Shown here piece after piece: positions 10,611 through 21,226 of a stretch of 36,085 nucleotides of DNA. The stretch lies in the NCBI GenBank assembly GCA_001931875.2, contig MSJH02000266.1:1-36085 (forward strand), in the 5' to 3' direction. The translations under genes and the position numbers were made by a program. Each line of letters starts with the position of its first letter. Positions within the stretch are counted from its first letter, which is position 1. The stretch is from Byssochlamys sp. IMV 00236. Its lineage: Eukaryota > Ascomycota > Eurotiomycetes > Eurotiales > Thermoascaceae. Below the pieces are notes generated by a model. The model worked only from the letters and a program-made list of their open reading frames with translations. It did no database searches and was not told where the DNA came from.

Positions 10611-13289
10611 TTATTGACTAGTGGCTTCGGCGTACGTTCTACGTAAATCCAATTCGAGATCCTTAGACTTCATCAAGAGTACCTTATTTTAATGTTAATA
10701 AGATCATTCGACCTTTATACACGCACTTACCTTGGGGAACACACGCTCAAGCATGATGATCGCCTTTCTCTTTAATTCTGCATTCTTTGATCGAATATAT
10801 ATTCTTACCAACTTGATAACAGCGATATAAAAGTTTCTTGTATTGTAAGCTAACTTGCTTTGCGTCATTGCCTTCTGTAAGATGGGTATAGCTCCATTAT
10901 GATACCCCATTTGCTATAGAAATTAAGATATAGATGTGATACTTGTTAATGAAATTCACTTACTATGTACGTCTCTGCTTTCATAACCAACAAAGTATCC
11001 AAGCCAGAGGCATTATCCCTTTTCTGTATCTGTTCCTGGATACGGTCTAGTATGCCAAGAGCGCTTTCGAATTCTCTATTATCAACTAGTGTTTGGACAT
11101 TTTTATATATCCCATTCAAATACTCATCTGAATTAGGTCCTAGTGTTGAATATAGTAACCCAGATTGTATATCCAAATATTTTCTAGACATAAAAGGAGA
11201 GATGAGTTCTCCTTGATAAAATATATATGTGTATATGTACCTTTTTCTATTATTTGTCTGCTTAAGAAGATTGGCCCGTGTTATTTTCCAATCCATTAAT
11301 AGTACACTTCCTTCAGGATACTGTCTTGTAAACATGTCTATCAGGTCAATTGCCATTTCAGACTCGCCAGCTAATTCAAGCTTATATATAATGAGCTATA
11401 ACGATTTGCCAAGTCTGTGTAAAATACCATTTTTGCATTTAAAAGAACTGTCTTTTCAATATCTTCAATTCGGCTATCTTTTACGTTCTTGGCTAGTTCC
11501 AAGTAAGATGATACGAGTGTACTGTTACCTAGACATAAAGACATAAATAAAAACTGAATCATAGAGAAGTTAGTAACTTACCACAACGAAGCCAAGCTAG
11601 AGCAGTAATAAGGTACTGTACACGATCCATCTGTTCGATATCTTTCATGATGATATTAATAGAAGTCTTGTATAATATCTCAAAGACATGTCTATTTGAG
11701 TCACCCTATAACCGCATACCATCAGACTGGTTTTACTTGCAAACAAAAATCATACCCTGCAAATCATGTCTCGTGCAAGAGTCAATGCCTTCATGTTGTT
11801 CAAGTAATCATCTGTAAAGGAACTGCTGCCTTGAAAGTAATGATTTTTTCGACATGTTTCTATCCAACTATACAATCAGGTTAACCATAGAACCACATGG
11901 GCTTTTCTTTTTCTTACTATTGAATTTCTTGTAGACAGTATTCATCCTTATTTTTCCTTGCCGCTGTTAGAGCATCATTAAAGGCCTAAAGGTTGGTTCA
12001 GTAAGAACAAATGAAAATCCCATGTCTTACAAATAGTGCATCAGAAAAGTGACCAAACTTGTATTCCAAGATGCCGAGGTTAAGCAAGGCGTATTGAATC
12101 TCACTATAAGAATATATAGTCAGTACCTTTTTCCCTTTTTTTTTGTGATGATAATACATACACTCCTTGATTAACGGATGAATCAAAATAGATGTGTAAG
12201 TGATACAATGATTGAACATGTTCCTTGGACAGAGCATAATTCAAATACTTCATTTGATGAATATAAGGAATATCAGGCACGCACTGTTCTAATTCACGCA
12301 AGTAGTTGTGCATCACAGTAGGATGTATACTGCTTTGACCCGTTTCTAACAATCATTAAGTAGCTACTTCTATATGGTCTGACTAGATCCTTACTTTCGA
12401 TCATCTCGGCCTGTGCTCGGAGAAAGGTAACTATGTTGTGCTCTGATATCCATCGTTCCTCTTTTTACGCATGTTTTCAATCATATCATTTCTGTATACA
12501 GTTGAATCTTACCTTGTTGATCTGCGAATATATTATCACCTGCCTGATGAGAACAGTACATTTCAAATGCTCTAAACAGGTCATAGAAGCGATCATCAGG
12601 CATACTTTCAAATTCTACATGACATTTTCTTATAAACAAGCCAAACACGCACTCTTTTTGCTATTTAGAAATATGTTATGATAAATAACAAGCATTATAT
12701 TTTGGTTTTACCAAAAGGATATGGTCTTGTGATTGAATCTACAAGGGGAGTTAGGATAGTGTTTATATCATATTGATAATCTACCTCTGCTTCATTGTCA
12801 AGAAGAGATGTAATACCTATATATGTATCAAGTGTATGTGAGCCTACATCCCTTAAATCCAAATCATTTTTGTTACTCTTTAGAAAGTCCTCTAGTCTCT
12901 CTGGTCTTCTTAACGCGTTTATCTTTTCAAAAAGAGTCAATATGTATTTGATATAAATACTCTCCTTACATCATTGACAATATCTTCAGTAGTATATGTA
13001 ATAATGTTGTCATCGTCAGAGAATGTTTCAATAGTTGCAATTACTTGTTTTAATGTTGGTTCTGAGCATGTCTCTTCACATCTCGATTCATTCTACAACA
13101 GTCATTATTCACTCTCTCTCTCTTTTTCTCTCTTTTTCATTTTTTTTTTTATATAAATACCAAGACACTCTTTGTCAAGAACAAGATAAACTTATAAGTA
13201 ATGAATTCAGAAAGCTGATATTGACAGAACTTTTTTATTAATAGCAAAAGGATGATTCTATAAGGTGTGTTATATCCAACATGCAACAT
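10611..13289 (-). CDS. APC5: Anaphase-promoting complex subunit 5 (Apc5, TPR protein)
   Basis: Apc5 is a TPR scaffold subunit of the APC/C ubiquitin ligase. I infer fifteen exons, from the 5' end: 13289-13161, 13092-12970, 12922-12712, 12614-12513, 12430-12395, 12345-12162, 12103-12031, 11985-11918, 11867-11756, 11705-11582, 11528-11428, 11395-11241, 11183-10964, 10913-10731 and 10682-10611. All phases agree and give 630 aa. Human APC5 is 755 aa. The first exon has the family N-terminus TPYRIILLLLIKKF. The central TPR signature EIQYALLNLGILEYKFGHFS matches the human YAALNLAALHCRFGHY block. LNNMKALTLARDM and AWLRCGNSTLV follow. Exons 11 and 12 join in frame only if a 32-nt intron (11396-11427) is removed. 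The ATG lies 25 bp after the SCP2 stop, so the promoter probably overlaps SCP2. Confidence 0.88.
11396..11427 (-). other. Candidate 32-nt intron in APC5
   Basis: On the minus strand this segment begins gtatttt and ends gttatag. Removing it joins NAKM to LIIYKLELAGE in phase 0 and yields a continuous TPR helix pair. Without removal the frame stops 12 codons downstream (in the SLYISLN frame). The gtattt donor is also the one I infer for the first APC5 intron. Most introns in the window are 45-65 nt, so this one is exceptionally short. Confidence 0.55.
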
Positions 13290-13314
13290 AAAGAAAAAAA
13301 AAGATTTTTATTGG

Positions 13315-13798
13315 CTAAAGGGAGCTTGTATTTGTCTTTTTGAAAAAGTCTTCATTATTCTTCATAAACTCAATAGCACGCTAATAAGAAAAAGAATAAG
13401 AAAGGATATATATCACACCATAAATTATGTACCTCTCTTCCACCAGCCTTTTCAAACACTTCTTCAAGTTTTTGAGCTAAAACTAAATCACCGCGTACTT
13501 TTATTCTTCCTGCCATGTATGCCTTTACGCCTGTCAAACTATCGAACTATTAATAAGGATATTCATGATACTAAAGGGAGGGATAACTTACCCTCCGGTA
13601 ATAAAGTTGAGTAAATCATGATCCTCCACTTGAATCTTGATAGTCTTTACTTTAAACACTTTTGCTCTCTTGACCATATCCTTATGTGTCGTGATGATAG
13701 GCTGAACCGTATTTCCTATGGTAAAATACGCATATACACATATATCCTAGTTCATACATATGCAAAATATAAATACCTTGTAATAACAAGTACCTATA

Positions 13799-13833
<35 letters not shown>

Positions 13834-14021
13834 ATAAACATCATTTCTTGTTTCTACACTTCAAAATACCATGTAGCCACAGGCTGTTTCTTCTTGGTGA
13901 CATGAATGACGTATAACCCCTTAATATTTGGCCAAAGTGAATCATCTTGGATCAATTGTTTTTCAATCTCGGGTAATAAAACATCAGCTACCAGTGGTTG
14001 CTTATTATTGTTTTCAGTCAT
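13315..14021 (-). CDS. SCP2: SCP2 sterol-carrier-domain protein, putative peroxisomal
   Basis: This is a stand-alone SCP2 lipid-binding domain protein, of the kind that presents acyl-CoAs or sterols to peroxisomal enzymes. Inferred exons are 14021-13860, 13746-13592, 13538-13433 and 13380-13315, giving 162 aa. Recognisable segments are KQPVATWYFE (a beta strand), QVEDHDLLNFITGG, and LTGVKAYMAGRIKVRGDLVL, the last matching the family's F.SGRLK..G....... core. The C-terminus is NTSSL, a possible weak PTS1 (SSL). The 5' boundary of exon 2 is the least certain. I chose the acceptor at 13747-13748 because it keeps the frame open. The intron before it contains a (TA)n tract. The gene sits between acyl-CoA oxidase (133 bp upstream) and APC5 (25 bp downstream), all on the minus strand. 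Confidence 0.82.
13799..13832. repeat. (TA)n dinucleotide microsatellite in SCP2 intron 1
   Basis: An uninterrupted AT/TA tract of about 32 bp lies inside the first SCP2 intron. It is likely polymorphic in length and self-complementary. It explains the only non-coding low-complexity stretch in this gene. Confidence 0.9.
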
Positions 14022-14154
14022 TATTTTTAAAAGAAGAGAGAGAAGCAATAATAATAAAGGGGGGGAATATATAAAGAAAATAACATGTGACACTCTCACA
14101 GGGATTTACAATAATAATAATGCAGTTTATTGAAGAAGAAGGATATAAAAAGGT

Positions 14155-16343
14155 CTATAATTTAGCTAGTTCAATCTGACTGCTTGTTGTTGTGTTCTTA
14201 ATAAAGGGTTTAATACATTCCTCATATCCATCAACCACCAAGGTATGATTCAGTGGTTCTCTTTCTGCCATCTCTGTCATTGATTCATACACTCTACCAT
14301 CAAACCGTCCCAAGGCCGAATGCAAGTAATAATCAGGCAAGGCAAATGCGTCTACAAGAGAGACAGCTTCAGGTCTAATTTCATCCAAGAGTTGAATCAC
14401 TTGTTGCTTCAGCATTTCGCTCTGTTCTGAAGAGAGATAGCTAGCTACCAAAAATTCAGAGAGCTCCTTTTCCATCGTATGAAGAGCAAACAAGCTAGCC
14501 AACAAGCGAAGTACACGGACTATAGGCTTGTATTGGGGTTGGGCTAATTGACGGTCGTTTTGTAAGGCAACAATAAAGTTACGGACCAAGATGAACTGAC
14601 AGTGTGCCTTGGAGATACGGGCGATTTCGACCAACATTGAGTTCCAGCTACGGCCGTGACGATCGAGTTGTTCGGCTACTTTGGCAATACCATAGGCAGC
14701 ACGGAAACCAAAGGCAGACAGGACCAGTTCGGGGTTTAAGAAGTCGCTTGGTTTAGTAGCGGGGCACTTGGCTTTAGGGTTCTGCATGAATTGAGTAAGG
14801 TAATTGATCGTCTGGTTGTATTCTGATGGCTCAGCCTTTCCAGCAATCACATTACGGAATGTCTTGAGCAAGTAACGTGCGGTTTGTTGTGTAAGAATAT
14901 AGTTGTCTCCTTCCCAAGTGACGTTAGGAAGTGTATCTTGATAGAATTGGCCCAAGCCAGAGAACATGCTGTAGCCATGACCACCACAGGCACGTCGACA
15001 GTCTTCGATCACATCAATGACCATAGTAGTCGTCAAACTTTTGAGACCAGAAGAGCTAGCATGAAGATCAGCCAGGAGGTTAAAGTTACCGGCCTTGATA
15101 GCTTCTTGATTCAGGTCATATAAACGCATCATTTCACGTCCCGTAAAGAAACAGGCATAGGCAGAGGCAACAGCAGGGAGCAGACGGTATTGTTGCATGG
15201 TATAGTCCAAAACAGGCGTCTCAATCACTTTGTTATCCCACTTGCGAGGGTTGGCTGCATCCACAAATTGCTGACGGACGGCGGAATAACGAACAGCGAC
15301 AGTAGCTGCCTTAGCCATAGCAACCCGAGCGTTCATAACGATGTGAGCACGAACAAAGACCATGGTACCATAGGATAACTTGGCATTGGGTGGTTTGGTA
15401 TATTCTCCCGTAAACTTGTTGACCTTGGAGTAGTTGGCTAAGAAGGCAACGTGAGGAATGCGGTAATGATCAAACATGATGAAACCATTGTCGACTGAAT
15501 TAAAACCAAACTTGGGTCCAATATCACCCACAATGATGCCCTTCAATGGACGATGATCTTCCAAGCTACGAATCTGAACACAGAATGGGTGAGGACCCAT
15601 ATCCTTTCCATTGGTAATCAAACGAGCCATGACGATGGCATGAGTAGCAGCCTTACCGAGACCACCGATCCACCATTTGGCAGAGGTCAAGGTAGGAGAG
15701 TGAAGTTCGAATTGTTGAGTCTCTGGTATATACGTGGCTGTGGTTTCCAGTCCCTGAACATTTGATCCGTGACCGAGCTAAGATTTTTTTTTTTTAATTT
15801 TCACATGAATAAATAAATATGTCATTTTACCTCTGTTTGTGCATAACAACCAATGATTTCATGCTTTAATGCAGGTTCAAGGAATAACTTCTTTTGTTCA
15901 TCTGTCGTTTGATTTCTCAAAGTAGGAATGAACATGTTATAATGTAAAGTAAAGGGCGTAGATTGATCATATAAAAAGTTGGCTATTTGAACATCTGTTT
16001 CATCCCATTGATGCTCCCTATTTTAAAGAGTGTTATTGCAAAGAGGTACACAATATACCTTCTCTTACCTAGCAATTTCAATCAAGCGTTTTTCTTTCCA
16101 TAGAGATGTTGTGATCTTTTCTTTACGAGTTTGATAATATCTACTCGTCTTATCAAATGCAGGTTCTGTTTCTAATACTTGAAGGACCTTGCTCATCTTT
16201 TGAAGCCATTCTTCGGAATACATATATTTTGACAGTTCCTCAACATCAAAGGTACCTTTAGCTCTTTCATTAGCCAACAGTAATTCACCAGAGGGCCCCT
16301 TTGGGGCCAATTTGGGGAACTTGGTAGCAACGTTATTATCCAT
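14155..16343 (-). CDS. POX1: Acyl-CoA oxidase, peroxisomal
   Basis: This FAD enzyme does the first step of peroxisomal beta-oxidation, converting acyl-CoA to trans-2-enoyl-CoA and H2O2. Inferred exons are 16343-16069, 16017-15831 and 15777-14155, giving 694 aa, the usual family size. Motifs in order: GCYAQTELGHGSNVQGLETT across the exon 2/3 junction (substrate and FAD site), SAKWWIGGLGKAATHA, IVGDIGPKFGFNSVDNGF, and CRRACGGHGYSMFSGL. VTWEGDNYILTQQTARYLLK then supplies the catalytic Glu. The protein ends ELAKL, with AKL a standard PTS1. The start at 16343 gives the N-terminus MDNNVATKFPKLAPKGPSGE. Its neighbour SCP2 acts in the same compartment. Confidence 0.96.
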
Positions 16344-16565
16344 TAAAATATATGTGTAAGAAGAGATCAAAGAACACAACTTTTGATCTCTCCGCCTTTT
16401 ATCTTAAATTTCTAAATTGAATTTCATATTTTTACTTAGTCATTCAAATTTCACAACTTACCAGCAGAAAAAAAATATATATTTACCCCGCACATGATTC
16501 ATATTGTCAATGTGTGTGTACTGATTTCATGACCTGACAACAATCGGACCAATCATGAATCATAT

Positions 16566-16784
16566 TTGACAAGATACAATGGTTCCACAAATTTTTGTCG
16601 TTTTTGTTGTCAACGGATGGCACAATTAAAGTACTATATACAACACGCACAGCTATGCGATGAGGAGAAGCTTTCTGAGCGCATCGAAGAAGCCTGCGGC
16701 AAGGTGCCGCATGATAATCTAATGGCATATGCTAGCCACTCTATCTCTCGCTTTGATGATTGTCTGAAGAAGCAACATATTTAA
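16566..16784 (+). pseudogene. C2HC-finger-like ORF fragment over the left repeat copy
   Basis: This 72-codon open frame has no ATG start (it opens with TTG). It carries the Cys/His spacing CRFC...H...C and then an acidic helix (DEEKLSERIEEACGK). The inverted partner at 18371-18480 has the same frame broken by TGA in YYV*HARLC, where the left copy has CAA. This one is probably a relic of a repeated zinc-finger gene, but I cannot name the family. Confidence 0.35.
16577..16686 (+). repeat. Inverted repeat, left copy (C2HC-finger-like coding fragment)
   Basis: These 110 bp match the reverse complement of 18371-18480 without indels. The 13 differences I counted are all transitions. In one frame the segment reads NFCRFCCQRMAQLKYYIQHA then QLCDEEKL, a C-x2-C-x12-H-x3-C spacing like a zinc finger. 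An open frame continues to 16784, ending CLKKQHI. I see no target-site duplication next to either copy. Confidence 0.85.
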
Positions 16785-17083
16785 CAATAAAAAAATTGGC
16801 GAACCAAAAGGAATGCCGCAAAAAAAAGAAGGATTATGTTATCTTGGCATTGGCATTTATTGATTAGCACATAAGTATTGTACGTATAAACGAAATGATT
16901 ACAATGCATAGATGCTTGATTTATATTGAGTCCAATAAAAAAAAATTACCCACTGATACAAGCTGGTTTTGTTGCGCGTTCAACTCTTTGTTCTTTTAAT
17001 TCGTCTTAAAAAAGATAATTGTTAACGTAGCGTTTGCCGGACAATTCAAACGAAAAATTTTAACCGCATTGATTCCTACCTAC

Positions 17084-17257
17084 CTATAAGCAAATAAGCA
17101 ACTCAAAGACTTTCAACGTGTCTCCGTAGCTATGATAAAAACCTCCCTCAATGAAACCGAAAGTTGATTCCATCATGATGATTTCTTTTTTGTCCACGCA
17201 TTCAATGCCATCAGCGTATACGTTCGTGATATCATTGTGCCACATCCCAGGAATGCG
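17084..17257 (-). pseudogene. Coding-like fragment of unknown family
   Basis: A 57-codon open run on the minus strand starts just after a stop that could serve as a splice acceptor (cacagtag). It contains TNVYADGIECVDKKEIIMME and later GFIEGGFYHSYGDTLKVFEL. The amino-acid make-up looks protein-like, with a DG...E layout. No start, upstream exon or family assignment could be supported. Confidence 0.25.
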
Positions 17258-18370
17258 CTACTGTGATGATGTCCTTGAGCATGGTCTACACACCTATTTG
17301 ACATGCATGTATGAGCTTCATTTTTAATAATCACATGCATAATATTACCAAGAGAAAACGACTCAAGACATGGTTTCAAGCTATTTAAAAAACGGGATCA
17401 CACGTTCAACTCAAAAACTTCATTCATGATCCATCCGAAACATGAAAGGATATGGACTAAAAGCCTGTAAGGCACAATGAAAGCAATTGTGAAAGATGGC
17501 AATCATGTTCATCAGGAGTACTTTCTCTGATGGTTCTTTTCAACGTTCAAACTTTGCTGGCGAAATCGACATCACTTCCATCCGTTTCAGCCATAAGAGT
17601 ATTTTTCAGTTGACCCCTAACAAGAGGATATCCAGAGCGACTAGCAAGACGAAATTGGTTATGGCGCACCTTATCAAGGATGATGCGGAGATTAGACGAT
17701 ATCTTCGATACAGGGATGCATGACATTATCAACGAACAGGAAGATTCAAGGGTGTACATTACACGCACGAGGAAATTTACAAGAGGGTTAATGTTACATG
17801 CCTGTGATGTCGTCAACAAACCTTTTCAGTGTGCAGCGTTAAGCTAAACCTGTTCAGAGAACAGACATCTTTATATGCTCCTTGGTGTAGAATATGAATT
17901 TATCTTTCAAGAAGAAAGAAAGAGATAAAAAAGAAATGTTATTTTTTTATGTTGTCAGTTGATCAACAAAGAATCAAGATCATTCAAGAGTAATTTATAT
18001 GAAAGGATATCCCACAGGACAGTCTTAGGTTTGATAAACACTTTGGTAGTATGAAATTATATAGCGATGCCACATACAGTGTCCCAAGGAAGCGCCTGTA
18101 CCGTTAGTCCTTCTCGTGGATTTCCTCGTGCGCGTAGTGTTCACCTTTCTCTTTTCCATTATTTCAATTGTTTTTGTTACCTTTGCCACCAGTCTTCCTC
18201 TTCTTCACTACCATTATTTGCTTCATGTTGCTTATTGTGATCTTGTAGAGGTGACTCGATTCGTATCTCTTTCAGTTTGCTACTTGATTGATTCAAAGGT
18301 GATGTTTGGCCATTTGATCAACCTTGAGTGCCTGTACAAAGAAAAACCGGTTAGAACCTCAAATCTTAAC

Positions 18371-18480
18371 TGATGCGCTCAGAAAGTTTCTCCTCATCAC
18401 ATAGCCGTGCGTGTCATACATAATACTTTAATTGTGCCATTTGTTGACAACAAAAACGACAAAAATTCATGGAACCACTG
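18371..18480 (-). repeat. Inverted repeat, right copy
   Basis: This is the reverse-complement partner of 16577-16686 at about 88% identity. Read on the minus strand it keeps the NFCRFCCQQMAQLKYY frame, but a TGA interrupts it where the left copy has CAA. Both are explained by decay of an ancestral CGA. The match ends sharply at both sides. Confidence 0.85.
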
Positions 18481-18591
18481 CACATTCTCTCTTCTATCAC
18501 ATGTCACAGGACCTTTTGGTCTCGCATTTTTGCCATAAATGAAATTCAAGCACCGGATATAATATCTTTTTTTTTTCTCCCTTGCATAATT

Positions 18592-19986
18592 ATGAATAAC
18601 CTATTAAAGTCGCGTCTTGTCTCTAAAAGACTTGCTCAAACTATCTTGGTCTCAAACTTAATCAAGGTAAGCGACATTATCTCATTGCTTGTCTTTCCTT
18701 ATTTATTTTAAATACACTTTAGTCAAGGCCATTAATAAGACAAAGCTACGCATTTTATAATGGTACAAATTATGATTACGACAACTATGGCTCATCTTCT
18801 GTATCCTCTACAAGCTGGGGAGCACCTACTGAACGTACTTCCTTACCAAGAAATACAGTAAGAATACAATACATATATAGACAACTGAATTTGACACATT
18901 TGCATAGATTATCAAGTTTGTTCCTCAACAAGAGGCATGGATAGTCGAACGCATGGGAAAATTCCATCGTATTCTAGAACCAGGCTTAAATATTCTCGCA
19001 CCCATTATAGATCGTATCAAATATGTTAAAAGCCTAAAGGAAACAGCAATCGAGGTTCCTAGTCAGAGTGCTATCACCCAAGATAACGTCACTCTTGAGT
19101 TAGACGGTGTGCTGTATATTCGATGTATTGATCCTTTCAAAGCATCTTATGGTGTAGAAGATGCTGAATTTGCAATCACTCAGTTAGCTCAGACAACCAT
19201 GCGTGCAGAGATCGGACAGATGACGTTGGATAGAACATTGGCTGAACGTGCCTATTTGAACGCAAACATTGTGGAAGCAATCAATGCAGCTGCCGAGGAT
19301 TGGGGCATTCGCTGTTTACGTTATGAGATTCGTGAGTAGCGAGATAGATTATATATGTGTGTGATAGAATACTGAGGGCATCATTAGGTGATATACATCC
19401 ACCTGCTAGAGTGGTCGAATCAATGCATCAGCAAGTGTCAGCTGAACGAACTAAGCGTGCTCAAATTCTAGAATCAGAAGGTGCTAGACAGGCAGCCATC
19501 AACGTGGCTGAGGGTAAGAAACAGGCAACCATCTTGGCTTCAGAAGCAGAAAAGGCAGAAAGGATCAATATGGCAGCAGGTGAGGCAGAGGCTATTCTTT
19601 TGCGTGCAACAGCTTCTGCTCAGAGTATTGAAAAGATCGCAAGAGCCATCTCAGGACATAATGGCCATGAAGCAGTTTCTGTATCTGTCGCAGAAAAGTA
19701 TGTCGAAGCATTTGGACGAATGGCAAAGGAAAGTACGACGATGATTGTACCGGCACAAGCAAACGATGCTGCAGCCATGATAACTCAGGTAAGCTCAAAG
19801 AAATTGATTTTAAAGATTGCTAACAGGACATCGTATTAGGCAATGGGTATCTACAATACAATTAATAATAAAAAGAGTGATAAATCATCTTTACCAAAAT
19901 CACTCGGCATCAAAGAGGAAATGACTCAGGATTTGCTGAAAGCAACAGAAAAGGAATCTAAATTCCAAGAACCAAAGGATAAATAA
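18592..19986 (+). CDS. SLP2: Mitochondrial stomatin-like protein 2 (SPFH/prohibitin family)
   Basis: SLP-2 proteins are scaffolds of the mitochondrial inner membrane. Inferred exons are 18592-18666, 18723-18857, 18908-19331, 19388-19788 and 19840-19986, giving 393 aa. Exon 1 encodes MNNLLKSRLVSKRLAQTILV, a basic, hydroxylated, non-acidic stretch typical of a mitochondrial presequence. Exon 3 holds the SPFH domain: KFVPQQEAWIVERMGKFHRI, GLNILAPIIDRIKYVKSL, VPSQSAITQDNVTLELDGVL. Across the exon 3/4 junction RYEIRDIHPPARVVESMHQQ is intact, which supports the gtgagt donor at 19332. Exon 4 is the family's Ala/Glu-rich coiled coil (ESEGARQAAINVAEGKKQAT). The tail in exon 5 is polar. No feature of the gene looks damaged. 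Confidence 0.94.
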
Positions 19987-20369
19987 ACAATTGATTTTAT
20001 AAATGTACCTTTTTTAACCTGTTTCGATTATACAAGAAAAGGAATAAATCAGATGAGTGGGTCTTTATTTAAATTGGCTCATTCATTATTAAGTAGCATA
20101 TAACTAAAGATGATCTGAATTAAGGTTCGCGCGGAAAGTTTACCCTCCTTTTCCTTTTATTCTTCATAGAGAAATGCTTATTCACGCAGCAGATCATTAT
20201 TAAGAACACCATTTTATCATATATACAAACATAAAAAATAAAGGAGACAATGTACAACTTTAATTAGCGTTCATCAATGTCAATGTTTACTAACTTTATT
20301 CAGAAATAAACATTAAAGTGACATGCACATTCTTTACACTAATAATTAAGTCTAATTGTTGTAATAACA

Positions 20370-20781
20370 GGCTTGACTGGTTCGCCTCTTTTTACCACAA
20401 TGGCCCTGTGTTTCTCACTCAAATTGATCTACTTGGAGCGGTCGATGAAATTGTTCTCTCCCTTTTGTCGAATTGGATGTACGACTGCCACAGAGGTAAT
20501 CCATGAATGTTGTATCCCAATGATCTTATAAAGGTGCCACTTGTGAAATTGAGTCGGAGTCAACTGAGAAAGACATGCTTCTATTTCTCTGTAAAGACAG
20601 TAGCAGAGATGAAGATGATTACTTTAACTTTAAATTACTTGACGCTATTCAGAAAAATCCAAGAGCAGCTTTTTGTATTACTGTAAAGCAAGACTTTATT
20701 GCCTCATCTTCCCCCCTCTTTCATTCTCCCTTCCCTTCCGTCTTGTCTTTGTCAATGAATTATATAAAATGCAACAACTAA
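20370..20781 (+). CDS. Weak candidate: small split ORF, unknown
   Basis: After a possible acceptor (taataacag) at 20369 a frame reads RLDWFASFYHNGPVFLTQID and so on to CHRG. A 38-nt candidate intron (20496-20533, gtaatc..aaag) joins it in phase to ATCEIESESTEKDMLLFLCK, then a long acidic stretch (SSRDEDDYFNFKLLDAIQKN). A second frame across the same intron is also open, which weakens the case. I found no convincing first exon or ATG and no recognisable family. It may be a gene fragment. Confidence 0.25.
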
Positions 20782-21189
20782 TTTACTACTTGCATTTGTC
20801 CTGATAAAGAAGGATAAACTTTTTTGTAACCGTCTAATTTTAGGCTAAAGGTTGAAAAAAGGATAAAAGGAAGCGAAAGGGCAAAGGGTAAAGTATAAAG
20901 AAAAAGAGACATCAGACTCCTTTTAACTTATTCTTATTTACTCTCGGGAAATTGTTTGATTACCTGTCAACCCTCCCTTCCTATTATCAAGGAGTTTACG
21001 GTGAATAAAAAAAAAGCAGAATTATCGGATAGCTTTACTTTTTTTAAAACCTCCTTAAGCGTATGCCTACCATATTTACTCCTACTATAATGTCTAGATG
21101 GGCAAAGTAGGCAAAAATTTTTGTATAAAGAGAGGGAGGTGAAGGGAGAAGACGACAGAAAGAAGAAAGGGGAAAGAGATAGAGAGAGA

Positions 21190-21190
<1 letters not shown>

Positions 21191-21225
<35 letters not shown>
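21191..21225. repeat. (GT)n microsatellite
   Basis: About 17 uninterrupted GT units follow a purine-rich tract, roughly 310 bp upstream of the bHLH start codon. Read on the other strand it is a (CA)n tract flanked by (CT)-rich sequence. It may vary in length between strains. Confidence 0.92.

Positions 21226-21226
<1 letters not shown>

Larger units (their letters stand above)
16344..18591. other. Gene-poor 2.2-kb region with decayed coding fragments
   Basis: This interval lies between divergent genes (acyl-CoA oxidase minus, stomatin-like plus). It holds the inverted 110-bp repeat pair described separately, a minus-strand open run at 17084-17257, and overlapping open frames on both strands at about 17496-17819. 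None has a recognisable start, intron pattern or family. The mixture fits degenerated repeats or mobile-element debris better than an active gene. Confidence 0.6.

Noticed and set aside
11396..11482. Alternative 87-nt intron in APC5 from a gtaaaa donor
   Set aside because: It would delete about 19 residues of a TPR helix and shorten the spacing relative to human Apc5. The 32-nt intron preserves the spacing.
16507..16728. Minus-strand 73-codon ORF over the left inverted repeat
   Set aside because: It has no Cys/His logic and is not kept open in the partner copy, so it is most likely a shadow of the finger-like frame.
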